Assembly (NCBI RefSeq): GCF_000284375.1
Contig: NC_017249.1
Location: forward strand, 2,086,001-2,150,000
Direction: 5' to 3'
Source: Bradyrhizobium japonicum USDA 6
GTDB taxonomy: Bacteria; Pseudomonadota; Alphaproteobacteria; Rhizobiales; Xanthobacteraceae
Length of the DNA stretch: 64,000 nt
This document shows, in pieces, positions 28,224-37,489 of the stretch (positions are counted from its first letter, which is position 1; each line of letters begins with the position of its first letter). Under the pieces are notes generated by a model. It did no database searches, was not told the origin of the DNA, and saw only the letters and a program-made list of their open reading frames with translations. Position numbers and translations under genes: made by a program.

Positions 28224-29170
28224 AAGCATCGGGTGCAAGCCTATCCGCATCGGATTTCCTGCGGCCGGGAAAGATCGCCCAAATCGGACTTGATGCTGGC
28301 CGACCGTTGCTCGATTCGATTTCAAGCCTGATGGGGTACATCAGTTTCTTCGAGAATTTCGTCCAAATCGTCGTTCTCCTGTTCGCGTGGGTCGTGGTGC
28401 TGCTCGCCTTCTTCATCCTGGCGATCCAGCTCTTCGTCACACTAATCGAGTTCAAGCTCACGACACTGGCCGGCTTCGTGCTGATTCCCTTTGGCTTGTT
28501 TGGCAAGACCGCCTTCGCGGCGGAGCGCGTTCTGGGCAACGTCATTTCCTCGGGAATTAAGGTCCTCGTCCTTGCTGTCATTGTCGGCATCGGCTCCAGC
28601 CTGTTCTCGCAGTTCACAACTGGTTTCGGCGGTGCACAGCCGACCATCGAAGACGCGATGACTCTGGTGCTCGCGGCGCTCTCCTTGCTGGGCCTCGGCA
28701 TCTTCGGTCCGGGAATCGCAAACGGCCTGGTGTCGGGCGGACCCCAACTCGGCGCCGGCGCCGCTATCGGAACAGGCCTTGCTGCCGGCGGCATTGTTGC
28801 GGCTGGCGCGGGACTTGCCGCTGGCGGCGCCGGTCTCGCTGGCGGTGCGGTCGCAGGCGCCGCGCGCGGTGGCGGCGCTGTCATAAGCGGAGCAACAGCC
28901 GCCTATCGAAGCGGCGGCCTTGCCGGATTGGGGGAGGCGGGCAGCTCGGCTGTGACGAGTCCTTTGCGCCGAGCTGCGGCCGCCGTTGGACGTAGCCAAG
29001 CAAGCGAGCAGGGCGCGAGCTCCCCGGCCGACGGGCAGCCTGATTGGGCTCGCCGCATGAAGCGCGCAGAGACCATCCGGCATGGTGCCTCGGCTGCCGG
29101 CCACGCCATCCGCTCGGGCGATCACGGCGGCGGCGGCTCCTCCGTCGATTTGTCCGAAGGAGAGCGCTGA
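28157..29170 (+). pseudogene. trbL: TrbL, conjugative transfer membrane protein, 5'-truncated
   Basis: From DLLSNWNSLARIVFESFAGL onwards this is TrbL (VirB6-like): about six hydrophobic helices including MGYISFFENFVQIVVLLFAW, then the Gly/Ala-rich region and the tail ending DLSEGER. The N-terminal part of TrbL is missing, replaced by the strawberry-notch gene in another frame. A TTG at 28034 could open this frame but would add unrelated residues. The type IV transfer channel would be non-functional unless provided in trans. Confidence 0.85.
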
Positions 29171-29264
29171 GACACACCACTGCACCTCCACCGCACAGCA
29201 GCGCCTCAGAATCCTTCAAACGCAAAACTTGAAACCGATAACTCAATTTCAGGGGCAACCATCA

Positions 29265-29948
29265 ATGTTCAAACGACCATCAGTTCACTACGGGCGCATG
29301 CCCGAGCCGATTACGCCTTATCAAAAGGCCGCACAGGTTTGGGACGAACGCATTGGATCAGCGCGCGTGCAAGCCAAAAACTGGCGCCTGATGGCCTTTG
29401 GCTGCCTCATGCTGTCGGCCGGTCTGGCTGGCAGCCTTGTCTGGCAATCCCGCCAAGGCTCAATCACGCCCTGGGTGGTCGAAGTCGATCATCTCGGCCA
29501 AGCTCAAAGGGTTGCGCCCGCCAACATCGACTATCAGCCTACAGACGCTCAGATCGCGTACCATTTGGCGCGCTTCATTGAGGACGTCAGAGGTCTGCCG
29601 GCCGACGGCATAGTTCTGCGCCAAAACTGGCTCCGGGCCTATGATTTCACCACCGATCGCGGCGCCGCTGCGCTCAATGACTACGCACGCAACAACGATC
29701 CCTTTGCCAAGTTGGGCAAGGCCCAGATCTCCGTCGACGTATCGAGCGTCATTCGCGCCTCTTCGGAGAGCTTTCGCGTCGCGTGGACGCAGCGCACCTA
29801 CGACAACGGCTCGTTGAGCTCAACTGAGCGCTGGACTGCAATTCTCTCGATCGTGATCGAAACGCCCCGCGACGCCGAACGTCTGCGCAAGAATCCCCTT
29901 GGCGTCTACGTCCGCGCCATCAACTGGTCAAAGGAGTTGGGTCAGTGA
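29265..29948 (+). CDS. trbF: TrbF, conjugative transfer protein (VirB8-like)
   Basis: A 227-residue protein. A cytosolic N terminus (MFKRPSVHYGRMPEPITPYQ) is followed by one membrane helix (LMAFGCLMLSAGLAGSLVW, about 44-62) and a periplasmic VirB8-type domain with ITPWVVEVDHLG, FTTDRGAAALNDYA and the conserved WTAILSIVIETPR. It is a core part of the type IV secretion channel. The stop overlaps the trbG GTG start. RBS: AGGGGC before the ATG at 29265. Confidence 0.93.
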   Translation: MFKRPSVHYGRMPEPITPYQKAAQVWDERIGSARVQAKNWRLMAFGCLMLSAGLAGSLVWQSRQGSITPWVVEVDHLGQAQRVAPANIDYQPTDAQIAYHLARFIEDVRGLPADGIVLRQNWLRAYDFTTDRGAAALNDYARNNDPFAKLGKAQISVDVSSVIRASSESFRVAWTQRTYDNGSLSSTERWTAILSIVIETPRDAERLRKNPLGVYVRAINWSKELGQ

Positions 29949-30979
29949 CCAAGACGCCGTCTTACGTTCATTCGAAACGTTCCCTCCAGCAAAGCAGGCT
30001 CAATTCGGCTTGGCCCGGGTTCGTGAGCTCGAAGCGTGCATTTCTATCTGCTCTTCTGCTTTGTTCGTCTGCGCTCGGCGGGTGCGCGACCTACATTCCG
30101 CCGGAGATCAGCTATGACGCTAAAGTTCCTCCGTTACCGGCGACGCCCGTGGCCCTCGACGACAGATCGCGACCGCTTCACGTTCCGCCGCTCTGGAAGC
30201 CGGCGCTCGGCGGCAAGTCGGGAGGGAAGGAAGACGCTGAACCTGTGAGCCGGGTTGAGACCGCAAACAGCGCAGCCCGGGTCGAACCACGCAAGCGGGG
30301 GTATTTCAACGCGGCCCAAATCTACGCCTACAGTCCCGGGGCGCTCTATCAAATTTACGCTGCACCGGGGCAGATCACGGATATCGCGCTTGAGGAAGGA
30401 GAGCAGTTGACGGGATCAGGTCCGATCGCAGCCGGAGATACCGTACGCTGGGTCGTGGGTGATACCGAAAGCGGAAGCGGCGACACACGACGGGTCCATA
30501 TTCTGATCAAGCCGACTCGAGTTTCGATCGAGACCAACTTGGTGGTCAATACTGACCGGCGCACCTACCTGATCGAGCTCCGCTCCCGCGAACGGCCATA
30601 CATGCCGTCTGTTGCCTGGTACTACCCAGAAACCTTGCGGGAACGATCGCGCTCGGTCGCTCTGAAGCCCGTTATTCCGGAGCCGGCGCAGCGCATCTCC
30701 CGCTATGCCATCGAAGGGGACAGTCCTCCCTGGCGACCGCTCGCCGCATATGACGATGGACGCAAGGTCTACGTCGAATTCCCGCGGGGAATCGTGCAAG
30801 GTGAGATGCCTCCTCTTTTCGTCATAGGCCCAGACGGCAAGACCGAACTCGTCAACTATCGGGCGTACGGCAACGTATTGATCGTCGATAGGCTGTTTGC
30901 TGCAGCCGAGCTGCGGATTGGCGGCGAGCATCAGCAGAAGGTCCGTATTGTCAGAACCGACGGGAGGCCGTCGTCATGA
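29945..30979 (+). CDS. trbG: TrbG, outer-membrane-associated conjugation lipoprotein (VirB9-like)
   Basis: A 344-residue protein with a signal peptide ending in a lipobox (SALGGC, Cys47). The VirB9/CagX domain follows (IYAYSPGALYQIYAAPGQIT, VRWVVGDTESGSGDTRRVHI, VNTDRRTYLIELRS). It forms the outer-membrane core complex with TrbI. GTG start at 29945 overlaps the trbF stop, and its own stop overlaps the trbI ATG at 30976. Complete and apparently intact. Confidence 0.93.
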   Translation: MTKTPSYVHSKRSLQQSRLNSAWPGFVSSKRAFLSALLLCSSALGGCATYIPPEISYDAKVPPLPATPVALDDRSRPLHVPPLWKPALGGKSGGKEDAEPVSRVETANSAARVEPRKRGYFNAAQIYAYSPGALYQIYAAPGQITDIALEEGEQLTGSGPIAAGDTVRWVVGDTESGSGDTRRVHILIKPTRVSIETNLVVNTDRRTYLIELRSRERPYMPSVAWYYPETLRERSRSVALKPVIPEPAQRISRYAIEGDSPPWRPLAAYDDGRKVYVEFPRGIVQGEMPPLFVIGPDGKTELVNYRAYGNVLIVDRLFAAAELRIGGEHQQKVRIVRTDGRPSS

Positions 30980-32187
30980 GCACCCCGAATGGAAACGATT
31001 ACGAGCAAGCAGTTCCGCCGGAGACGCAAGAGGAGCAGTCCAGGAGTTTCCGCCTGAGAGCAGAGCATCCGCGCGTGACACGGTTGTCACGAAAAGTCCT
31101 GGCTGGAGGGAGCGCGATTGCCCTGCTTGTCATCGGCGGAGCGGTCATGTGGTCGCTGGAGAGCAATCGTTCCCGAAGCCAGGCGGCCGATGAGCTTTAC
31201 AGCACTGACCATCACAATGTCGCCGATGGCATTACGACGCTGCCGAAGGACTACGCTGGCGTTCCGCGCCAGCCGATTCCGCAGCTTGGTCCGCCTCTTC
31301 CCGGGGACCTTGGTCGACCGATCCTAGCTGCTCAGGGGCAGTTGCCGACGAGCAGCGCTGATCCGGACCAGCAGCGGCGGGATCAAGAGACCGAAGCAGC
31401 CCGCATCAGCCATCTGTTCGCTTCGACCAATGGACGAGAGGTGCGTCCGTCCGCCGCTGCCGCTGTTGGGAGCGAGCGCGTCGTGCCGGCGAGCGCAACG
31501 AGCACCGGCGACGATGGATCTGCGCAGAACGGTCACGACCGGAAGCTTGCCTTCGTTAATGCCTCTGCGGATCGTCGTACGGTAAGCCCTGACCGCATCG
31601 CTAAACCTGTTTCTCCGTATATCGTGCAGGCCGGGACGGTCATTCCGGGAGCGCTGATCACCGGGATCAGATCGGACCTGCCAGGCCAAATCACCGCGCA
31701 GGTAACCGAAAATGTCTTTGATACGCCGACCGGTCGCTTTCTGCTTGTGCCTCAGGGAGCGCGACTGATTGGGATCTACGATAGTCAGGTCACCTTCGGC
31801 CAGTCGCGTGTCCTGCTCGTCTGGACCAGGCTCATTATGCCGAATGGACGTTCCATCGTTCTCGAGCGACAGCCTGGCGCCGACACCGCAGGCTATGCGG
31901 GTCTCGAGGACCAGATCGACAACCATTGGGGTGAGCTATTCAAGGCCGCAGCGTTATCGACGTTTTTAGCTGTCGGGACGGAACTAGGCGCAGGGTCCGA
32001 CACCAACAGCAGCGACAGCGCCATCATCCAGGCATTGCGACACGGCGCCTCCGACTCGTTAAACCAAACCGGACAGCAGGTGGTTCGGCGCAGTCTCAAC
32101 ATCCAGCCCACACTGACCGTGCGACCTGGTTTCCCGGTTCGCGTTCTCGTCAATCGTGACCTCATCCTTGTGCCCTACGGACGGTAA
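30976..32187 (+). CDS. trbI: TrbI, conjugation channel protein (VirB10-like)
   Basis: A 403-residue protein: cytosolic basic N terminus, one membrane helix (IALLVIGGAVMWSL, about residues 52-65), a Pro-rich periplasmic linker (VPRQPIPQLGPPLPGDLG) and the VirB10 beta-barrel domain (IVQAGTVIPGALITGIRSDL, then VPQGARLIGIYDSQV and ILVPYGR at the end). It bridges the inner and outer membrane in the transfer apparatus. Overlaps trbG by four bases. Intact. Confidence 0.93.
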   Translation: MSTPNGNDYEQAVPPETQEEQSRSFRLRAEHPRVTRLSRKVLAGGSAIALLVIGGAVMWSLESNRSRSQAADELYSTDHHNVADGITTLPKDYAGVPRQPIPQLGPPLPGDLGRPILAAQGQLPTSSADPDQQRRDQETEAARISHLFASTNGREVRPSAAAAVGSERVVPASATSTGDDGSAQNGHDRKLAFVNASADRRTVSPDRIAKPVSPYIVQAGTVIPGALITGIRSDLPGQITAQVTENVFDTPTGRFLLVPQGARLIGIYDSQVTFGQSRVLLVWTRLIMPNGRSIVLERQPGADTAGYAGLEDQIDNHWGELFKAAALSTFLAVGTELGAGSDTNSSDSAIIQALRHGASDSLNQTGQQVVRRSLNIQPTLTVRPGFPVRVLVNRDLILVPYGR

Positions 32188-32191
32188 CGGC

Positions 32192-32437
32192 ATGCCCAAG
32201 CTTAAAATAGGTACACTGCCCGACGACAAGCCGGTGAAGGTCACCACTGAGCTTCCCGCATCAGTGCATCGCGATCTCGTCGCCTATACAGAGGCCTTGG
32301 CACGTGAAAGTGGGCAACGCATCGATCCGGCGAAGCTGATCGCGCCGATGCTCGCGCGTTTCATGGCTACCGACCGCGGATTTGCAAAGGCGAGACGAGC
32401 GGGTCACTCCTCGGGGGCAGGCGGAGGTGAGGGATAG
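32192..32437 (+). CDS. DUF2274 protein of the trb cluster
   Basis: An 81-residue protein starting MPKLKIGTLPDDKPVKVTTE and containing LPASVHRDLVAYTEALARES. DUF2274 proteins regularly follow trbI in rhizobial integrative elements; they resemble small ribbon-helix-helix-like regulators but have no proven role. The ATG at 32192 lies four bases after the trbI stop. Its 3' end overlaps the convergent LysR gene by 34 bases. Confidence 0.85.
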   Translation: MPKLKIGTLPDDKPVKVTTELPASVHRDLVAYTEALARESGQRIDPAKLIAPMLARFMATDRGFAKARRAGHSSGAGGGEG

Positions 32438-33360
32438 CGCTCTGAAAGCAGATCGAGGAATCGTTTCAGAGCAGGGTTTTCGTTGTCATCCCGCCAATGT
32501 GCGTAGAAGTCCAACCGGCTCGGTCCCGTGCCGTCCTGCAGTTCCCTATACACTAGACCAGCAAAGCTTGCTCCAATATCCGATTCCATTACGAGACTGA
32601 GCCCCATGCCCATGCTGACAAGGCTCTTGATAATGCCGCGGCTGACGTCGTGTCGTTCGATTTTGGGACCATCTTCGGGTTGTGCAAGCTTTGAATTCAA
32701 AAGATCCGCGAGTTCTTTCCCGGGATCATACTCGCTTAAAAGAATCCTTTCGTTCCGCAAATCGGTCCAATAGATAATCTTGCGTGCTGCCAGGCAGTGG
32801 TCCTCAGGCAATGAAACCAAGATGCGCTCGCTCCACAGCTGTTGTGCTCTATTGCCCTTCAATGGTAGGCGTCCCGGGCTCACGACAACGTCGATGGTTC
32901 CGTTACGAAGGGCGGTCATCAGACGGAGACGGGAGCGTTCCATCGTCGCCAACTCAAGCTGCGGAAGCAGCTTCTTAAGCTCGCCTACGGTAGCTCGCAG
33001 GTTTCCCGTGGACATGGACGTGTAGAAGCCAATAACAAGACGGCCAGTATCGCCGCGAGCAGCGGATCTGCCAGTATCAACGAGTATTTCGACTTGTTCT
33101 AGGATCAGTCTCGCAATTCTCAAAATTGCCCGACCGGCTGGCGTAGGCTTGATTCCACCGCTTGAGCGTTCGAATAATGAAGTGCCCACGAGGTGCTCGA
33201 GTTGACGGATCGAGCGGCTGAAAGCGGTATGCTTGATCGACAGCGCGTCTGCGGCTCGTCGAAAACTTCCATAGTCACAAGCGACTATCGCCAGTCGAAG
33301 CTGTTGCAAGTCGATAGCTCTTGCGCTTCGTTTGTCGTTCTTGGTCTCAATTGTACCCAT
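32404..33360 (-). CDS. LysR family regulator of the conjugative element
   Basis: About 318 residues. N-terminal winged helix-turn-helix (about 12-70; LQQLRLAIVACDYGSFRRAA, then SIRQLEHLVGTSLFERSSGG) and a C-terminal effector domain (GRLVIGFYTS onward). The ATG at 33360 (MGTIETKNDK) was chosen because the HTH starts shortly after; a longer frame begins at 33414. LysR genes in this place, convergent with trb-DUF2274, are typical of this ICE family. Target and inducer unknown. Confidence 0.85.
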   Translation of the reverse strand: MGTIETKNDKRSARAIDLQQLRLAIVACDYGSFRRAADALSIKHTAFSRSIRQLEHLVGTSLFERSSGGIKPTPAGRAILRIARLILEQVEILVDTGRSAARGDTGRLVIGFYTSMSTGNLRATVGELKKLLPQLELATMERSRLRLMTALRNGTIDVVVSPGRLPLKGNRAQQLWSERILVSLPEDHCLAARKIIYWTDLRNERILLSEYDPGKELADLLNSKLAQPEDGPKIERHDVSRGIIKSLVSMGMGLSLVMESDIGASFAGLVYRELQDGTGPSRLDFYAHWRDDNENPALKRFLDLLSERYPSPPPAPEE

Positions 33361-33439
33361 GTTGAATGCCCAGAAGCGGCGGGACGTGCCGTGCCTACCT
33401 TTGCGAGGACGCATGCCTCAGTTGTCAATGTTGATGGTT

Positions 33440-34072
33440 CTAGGCGGCTGCGGAGATCACCGGTGTCCAAAGAACCGGCGTCGAAAGACCGCTAGCCCTG
33501 CGGAGGCTGGCAAGGGTCTCACGCGAGATTTTGAGGTAACCTGCTACGGCCAAGGTTTTGCCAATTGCGGAAGGATTGCCGATACGCCGCAGCGGCCAAC
33601 CGGCTCGCCGAAGAATTCTCTCCATACGGACATCTGTGACCGTAACTATGTCGGTGAGCTTTCGGGAAAGTCCGAATTCGACCATTCCTGCAAACAATTC
33701 ATAAGCGGCACGAGTAATCCCGTGATCTCCCTTTGGGGCATCCGCCGCAACATCGATTGCGAACCTGCTACTTTCCCAAACGAGAGGACTTGACGGTGCT
33801 GACTGGCCCTCGAGAAGCGCGGGAAAAACATCGCAAAGCATGGTCGGGCCGAGCGTGGGAAGCAGGCGGACGGCGCCTTGTACCTTTCCGTCATCGAACA
33901 CTTGAACCAAGTATGATGGATGCAGAGCATCAAATTCATCAATCTCCATAGCGTCGCTGGTCTGAACTTCCCAACCCATGCGAATCTTGAATACGCGATG
34001 TCTAAGCTCGAACATCCCCGCAAGCGTTTCCGAAAACTCTCCGTAAAAGGGTTCTGTGATTAAACGGATCAT
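33440..34072 (-). CDS. LuxI-type acyl-homoserine-lactone synthase
   Basis: A 210-residue autoinducer synthase. All the usual conserved positions of the family are present: Arg24, Phe28, Trp34 (FELRHRVFKIRMGW), Asp45 and Asp48 (EIDEFDALHPSYLV), Arg69, Glu100 and Arg103 (VWESSRFAID). It makes an N-acyl-homoserine lactone from SAM and acyl-ACP or acyl-CoA; the chain is not predictable. It lies directly downstream of, and in the same direction as, a LuxR gene. In related ICEs such pairs control excision and conjugation. Confidence 0.92.
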   Translation of the reverse strand: MIRLITEPFYGEFSETLAGMFELRHRVFKIRMGWEVQTSDAMEIDEFDALHPSYLVQVFDDGKVQGAVRLLPTLGPTMLCDVFPALLEGQSAPSSPLVWESSRFAIDVAADAPKGDHGITRAAYELFAGMVEFGLSRKLTDIVTVTDVRMERILRRAGWPLRRIGNPSAIGKTLAVAGYLKISRETLASLRRASGLSTPVLWTPVISAAA

Positions 34073-34152
34073 GATTCCTCCCGTGTTGTCCCGCCAATTA
34101 AGGCGAGGTAACAGTCAAGGTCATCACCTGCAGTTGTGGGGGGATCGGTGTC

Positions 34153-34881
34153 CTAATTTTGCCGCTTCAATTTTCCAGCCGCGAGCAGCAAGGCCGCCTG
34201 GACGACGGTCCTTACGCCTAACTTCTGCTTGGCGGACCGCAAGTATGACGCGGCCGTATGTCTCGAAATCCCAACGATTTGGCCTATCTCCCAAGCAGTC
34301 TTCCCCTGAGCTGCCCATTCCAAACATTCGTACTCCCGAACTGAAAGTAAGATATTTATAGCTTCGTGTTGGCTCCTCGATTTGCGGCGAACGTGTGCAT
34401 GGAAATACAGGGCCATTAGTTGCAGAACCCGCGATTGGTGCGCAACGCAGGTCTCAAACGGTCCGCTTCGCTGATCCGAAGCAAATGTCAGCGCCGCAAT
34501 CGGGCTCCGCCCATCGTGAATAGGAATGGTAAAGCCGCACCGAATCCCGAACTGAGAGGCTTCGTCGAGCATTTGCTGCTGAAGTGTTGAATGGCAAGTG
34601 TTCGAAAGATCGAAACCCCACCTGAACGGTTCGGGGCTGGTGAGCACACTTTGAATGACTGGATCGATTCTTTGGTAGCGACTCTCAAGATAATGAGATG
34701 TCCAATCGGTAGGATAGTTAGAGATCAGTTCAGGTCTTCCATGCGGAGATTGAGGTAGCGCCAGATACGCGAAGCACGACAAATCCAGAGCTTTGGCGGT
34801 GACGACCATCGTCTGCGAGAAATCATCGGTCTCTTTGGCGGCCGCCAACATGTCAATGAACCTTTGGAAAACGAGATGCAT
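34153..34881 (-). CDS. LuxR-type quorum-sensing regulator
   Basis: A 242-residue regulator. The N-terminal autoinducer-binding domain has the conserved YPTDWTSHYLESRYQRIDPV (Trp, Tyr and Asp of the ligand pocket) and IRCGFTIPIHDG. The C-terminal GerE/LuxR helix-turn-helix (LSVREYECLEWAAQGKTAWE then IGISRHTAASYLRSAKQKLG) follows. It probably senses the signal of the LuxI encoded 80 bases downstream. I found no convincing lux-box palindrome between the two genes. Its upstream region holds a copy of the 19-bp dyad (34992-35010), which could link quorum sensing to the catabolic regulon. Confidence 0.92.
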   Translation of the reverse strand: MHLVFQRFIDMLAAAKETDDFSQTMVVTAKALDLSCFAYLALPQSPHGRPELISNYPTDWTSHYLESRYQRIDPVIQSVLTSPEPFRWGFDLSNTCHSTLQQQMLDEASQFGIRCGFTIPIHDGRSPIAALTFASDQRSGPFETCVAHQSRVLQLMALYFHAHVRRKSRSQHEAINILLSVREYECLEWAAQGKTAWEIGQIVGISRHTAASYLRSAKQKLGVRTVVQAALLLAAGKLKRQN

Positions 34882-34991
34882 GTCGCCGCCAATACCGAGG
34901 CCAGGAGTTGCGTCTGAATGACCAATGCGAATTCCAGAGATTGTTGGTTTTATTCACTCTCTCTTCGGTTGTAGCATACGCCATCAAATAA

Positions 34992-35010
34992 TAGTTGACA
35001 AAACAACAAA
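34992..35010 (+). promoter_or_regulatory. Dyad operator copy 1 (TAGTTGAC-type)
   Basis: TAGTTGACAAAACAACAAA. First of six copies of the motif with core GTTG-N6-CAAC. It also contains TTGACA (34995-35000), followed 16 bases later by TATCAT (35017-35022), so it may overlap the -35 of a promoter firing towards the candidate small RNA and the chemoreceptor gene. It lies between divergent luxR and the chemoreceptor gene. Confidence 0.75.
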
Positions 35011-35028
35011 TCTGTCTATCATCCAATA

Positions 35029-35134
35029 TGAGCGTCGGTCGAGGCCGCTCGTCGTGGCCTCGACGTCCTCCCTTTGATTTATAACCTAGGATTATCCGCC
35101 TGCCATCACGGATGATGGCAGGCGGCTTTTTTTT
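35029..35134 (+). ncRNA. Candidate small RNA or leader transcript, about 105 nt
   Basis: Predicted from a promoter (TTGACA-N16-TATCAT, 34995-35022) that lies over a dyad operator, and from a strong terminator at 35096-35134. Inside is a perfect 9-bp hairpin GTCGAGGCC/GGCCTCGAC (35038-35064). A possible 18-codon frame starts at 35028 (MSVGRGRSSWPRRPPFDL), practically at the predicted transcript start, so a leaderless peptide is an alternative reading. No homologous RNA family is recognised. Confidence 0.5.
35096..35134 (+). terminator. Rho-independent terminator
   Basis: A perfect 12-bp stem CCGCCTGCCATC/GATGGCAGGCGG with a six-base loop, followed by C and eight Ts. It ends any plus-strand transcript started at about 35029, well before the chemoreceptor gene at 35246. 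Confidence 0.92.
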
Positions 35135-35245
35135 GCTTACCTACAAAAGATTCACACTTTTTGCAAAATAGGTGATTAGTCAACCAATCCTTTAAAGGTT
35201 CGCGAGAATATTTAGCCCCGTTCAACGAGCCTAGCGCGGTTCCAA

Positions 35246-37336
35246 ATGCCACACGTATCCATTTCTTCCCTTATCAAATCGATGGTTCTAGTTTTATCAG
35301 CCTGCATTGTTTGTATGCTCGCCACCAAGTCGTGGGATTTATGGCGCGAATCCGAAGCAGCTGAGCGCATTTTGAGGGTCGTTGGCAGCTCTGAGAAGAC
35401 CTTCCGTGCCATGCACAATCTGCGGTTCGACAGGTCCATAACGTTGAGGACCCTGAACGCGGAATCTGCGATCGACCGCGAGACCGCGGACTATCTGAAC
35501 AGAATACGCGACTCGGAAATGTCCGGCATGCGCGAAGCGATAGATGTGCTTCGTCAAGGACCTCAGCTGATTGATCCGAACGAGTTGCAAGCGCTAGCGC
35601 TCCAATTCGACGAACTGTCCATCTTGCAGAAAGAGTATTGGACCAATGTTGTTCGACCGAAAGCCGATAGAGATGCGGGTCTCGCAAAGAAGTACGCCGA
35701 TGCCACGATTGCGGCACTCAAAGCTATCGAAACTGTAGACGGTTCGCTAAATTCCCTCGCCGCGCTTAAAGATCCAACGATCGACAGACTGATGTCGGTA
35801 AAGAGGTTGGCCTGGCTGCTACGAAACGCCGCCGGCGACGCTCTCGTATTGGTTTCGGATGGTCTATCGGCCGGCGTGCTTCCTGCTGATCGCCGTGAAA
35901 CTTACGTGAGATATCTGGGTGGAATCGACGCAGCGTGGACGGCGCTGCAATTGGTCGCAATCGGACCTACATTGCCTCCTAAGGTGTCAGATGCGATCGG
36001 TAGAACCAAATCCACTTTGTTCGACGCCGAGTACGTGGCTCTGCGAGATCGACTTGTTGCTGCGCTAGTCGCGAGCAGGTCTCCAGAACTTACCGTATCG
36101 GCGTGGGGGCCGATCACGGTAGAACGACTTCGCGGGCCAATATCGATAGCGGAAGACGCGTTGGAAGCCGCGACAGCCTACGCCGAGTCACAAAGGAAGC
36201 GCGCGCAAATAGCTCTCGCGTCTTATGTTGGACTGCTCTTCGTTTCGGTTATGGCGGCAATCCTTGCCGTAAAATGTGTCAATGGCCGATTGATCCGTCC
36301 AATGCGTCTTGCCAGATGTTCAATGATCGAGCTGGCCAACGGCAATCTGGAAGTAGAAGTGCCGGTATCGCGCCGTTCGGACGAAATCGGCGCTCTCTTC
36401 GATGCGCTGCTGGTGTTCAAACAAAGTGCTCGTGAGAAGGCATCGATCGAAAGTCGCCAAAACGACCTGCATGCGGCGGAGTCGGCGCGACAAGCTCGCA
36501 TCGAGTCGCATTTGACTTCGTTTGAAGCACAAGTAACTCAAGAACTTGATTTGCTCTCGGATGCGTCCGACAAGATGATGCAGACTTCCGTCGATCTGTC
36601 TTCGACGTCGAAGCGGGCGATGGTTCAACTCCGCCTTGCTGCTACGGCTACGGGCGACGCAGCCGCGAATGTAGATAGTGTCGCAGTATCGACGAGCCAA
36701 CTGAGTGACTCAATTAACGAAATAAGCCAGCGTGTCACTTTCGGGGCCGGAATCGCTGGAGAGGTACTCCAGGAGGCGCAATCGGCCGACAGCATTGTAC
36801 GCAAGCTTTCCTTGGCTGCGGAGCATATCGGTGAGATCGTTGGGTTGATCAGTGACGTCGCAGGCAGGACTAACCTATTGGCCCTTAACGCAACCATCGA
36901 AGCTGCTCGTGCGGGAGAGGCTGGTAAGGGATTCGCAGTCGTCGCGTCCGAAGTCAAGATGCTGGCTGGTCAGACGGCTAGTGCTACGCAGGAGATCGCA
37001 AAATACATCGCGGACGCTCAGGAAGCGGCAATCGAAACAAAGAATGCGGTCAGTCACATCGGATCCGTGATTGCGAAGATGAGCGATGTATCGACATCGA
37101 TCGCGGCTGCAGTCGAAGAGCAGGGTGCAGCCACAACGGAGATAAGTCGAAATACTCAGGCGGCTGCGCAGGCGACGAGAGAAGCGTCGTCCAACGTCGC
37201 CCATGTCTCAGCCGGCGCCGATGTCACAGAAGCCGCCGCGACCAGCGTCAAGCATTCGGCAGACATCCTTCGAGGGCAAACCATCGTCCTGCAGACCAGA
37301 GTCGCGGATTTCCTCGAACAAATTCGGGCCGCTTAA
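35246..37336 (+). CDS. Methyl-accepting chemotaxis protein
   Basis: A 696-residue chemoreceptor. One helix at the N terminus (about 8-28) and one at about 327-345 ([20 protein letters not shown]) enclose a large, mainly helical periplasmic sensor. A HAMP domain ([20 protein letters not shown]) follows, and then the signalling domain with the conserved hairpin tip ([20 protein letters not shown]). The likely ligand is the aromatic substrate of the neighbouring pathway, inferred from location only. The promoter is either the operator-containing one upstream of the terminator, by read-through, or an unrecognised one in 35135-35245. Confidence 0.9.
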   Translation: MPHVSISSLIKSMVLVLSACIVCMLATKSWDLWRESEAAERILRVVGSSEKTFRAMHNLRFDRSITLRTLNAESAIDRETADYLNRIRDSEMSGMREAIDVLRQGPQLIDPNELQALALQFDELSILQKEYWTNVVRPKADRDAGLAKKYADATIAALKAIETVDGSLNSLAALKDPTIDRLMSVKRLAWLLRNAAGDALVLVSDGLSAGVLPADRRETYVRYLGGIDAAWTALQLVAIGPTLPPKVSDAIGRTKSTLFDAEYVALRDRLVAALVASRSPELTVSAWGPITVERLRGPISIAEDALEAATAYAESQRKRAQIALASYVGLLFVSVMAAILAVKCVNGRLIRPMRLARCSMIELANGNLEVEVPVSRRSDEIGALFDALLVFKQSAREKASIESRQNDLHAAESARQARIESHLTSFEAQVTQELDLLSDASDKMMQTSVDLSSTSKRAMVQLRLAATATGDAAANVDSVAVSTSQLSDSINEISQRVTFGAGIAGEVLQEAQSADSIVRKLSLAAEHIGEIVGLISDVAGRTNLLALNATIEAARAGEAGKGFAVVASEVKMLAGQTASATQEIAKYIADAQEAAIETKNAVSHIGSVIAKMSDVSTSIAAAVEEQGAATTEISRNTQAAAQATREASSNVAHVSAGADVTEAAATSVKHSADILRGQTIVLQTRVADFLEQIRAA

Positions 37337-37418
37337 CATGCGGTCTCCACTCCAAGGCAAATTTCCGTATCGCGCCCGACTGACGACAGATGCCGCAAAT
37401 GCGGGTCCAACATAAAAT

Positions 37419-37437
37419 TAGTTGACGACACAACGAA
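37419..37437 (+). promoter_or_regulatory. Dyad operator copy 2
   Basis: TAGTTGACGACACAACGAA, 52 bases before the ATG of the MaoC-like gene. A/T-rich CATAAAAT directly precedes it. It would control the run of genes from 37490 to 43324. Confidence 0.75.
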
Positions 37438-37489
37438 ATGTCATTAATCGTCTTTTGTCGGGCAAAACAAGAACGAAAGTGACGTCGGG

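Noticed and set aside
34073..34152. lux-box in the luxR-luxI gap (CACCTGCAGTTGTGGGGG)
   Set aside because: The second half does not mirror the first; too weak to call.
35165..35185. Additional copy of the dyad near GATTAGTCAACCAATCC
   Set aside because: It lacks the GTTG half with correct spacing.
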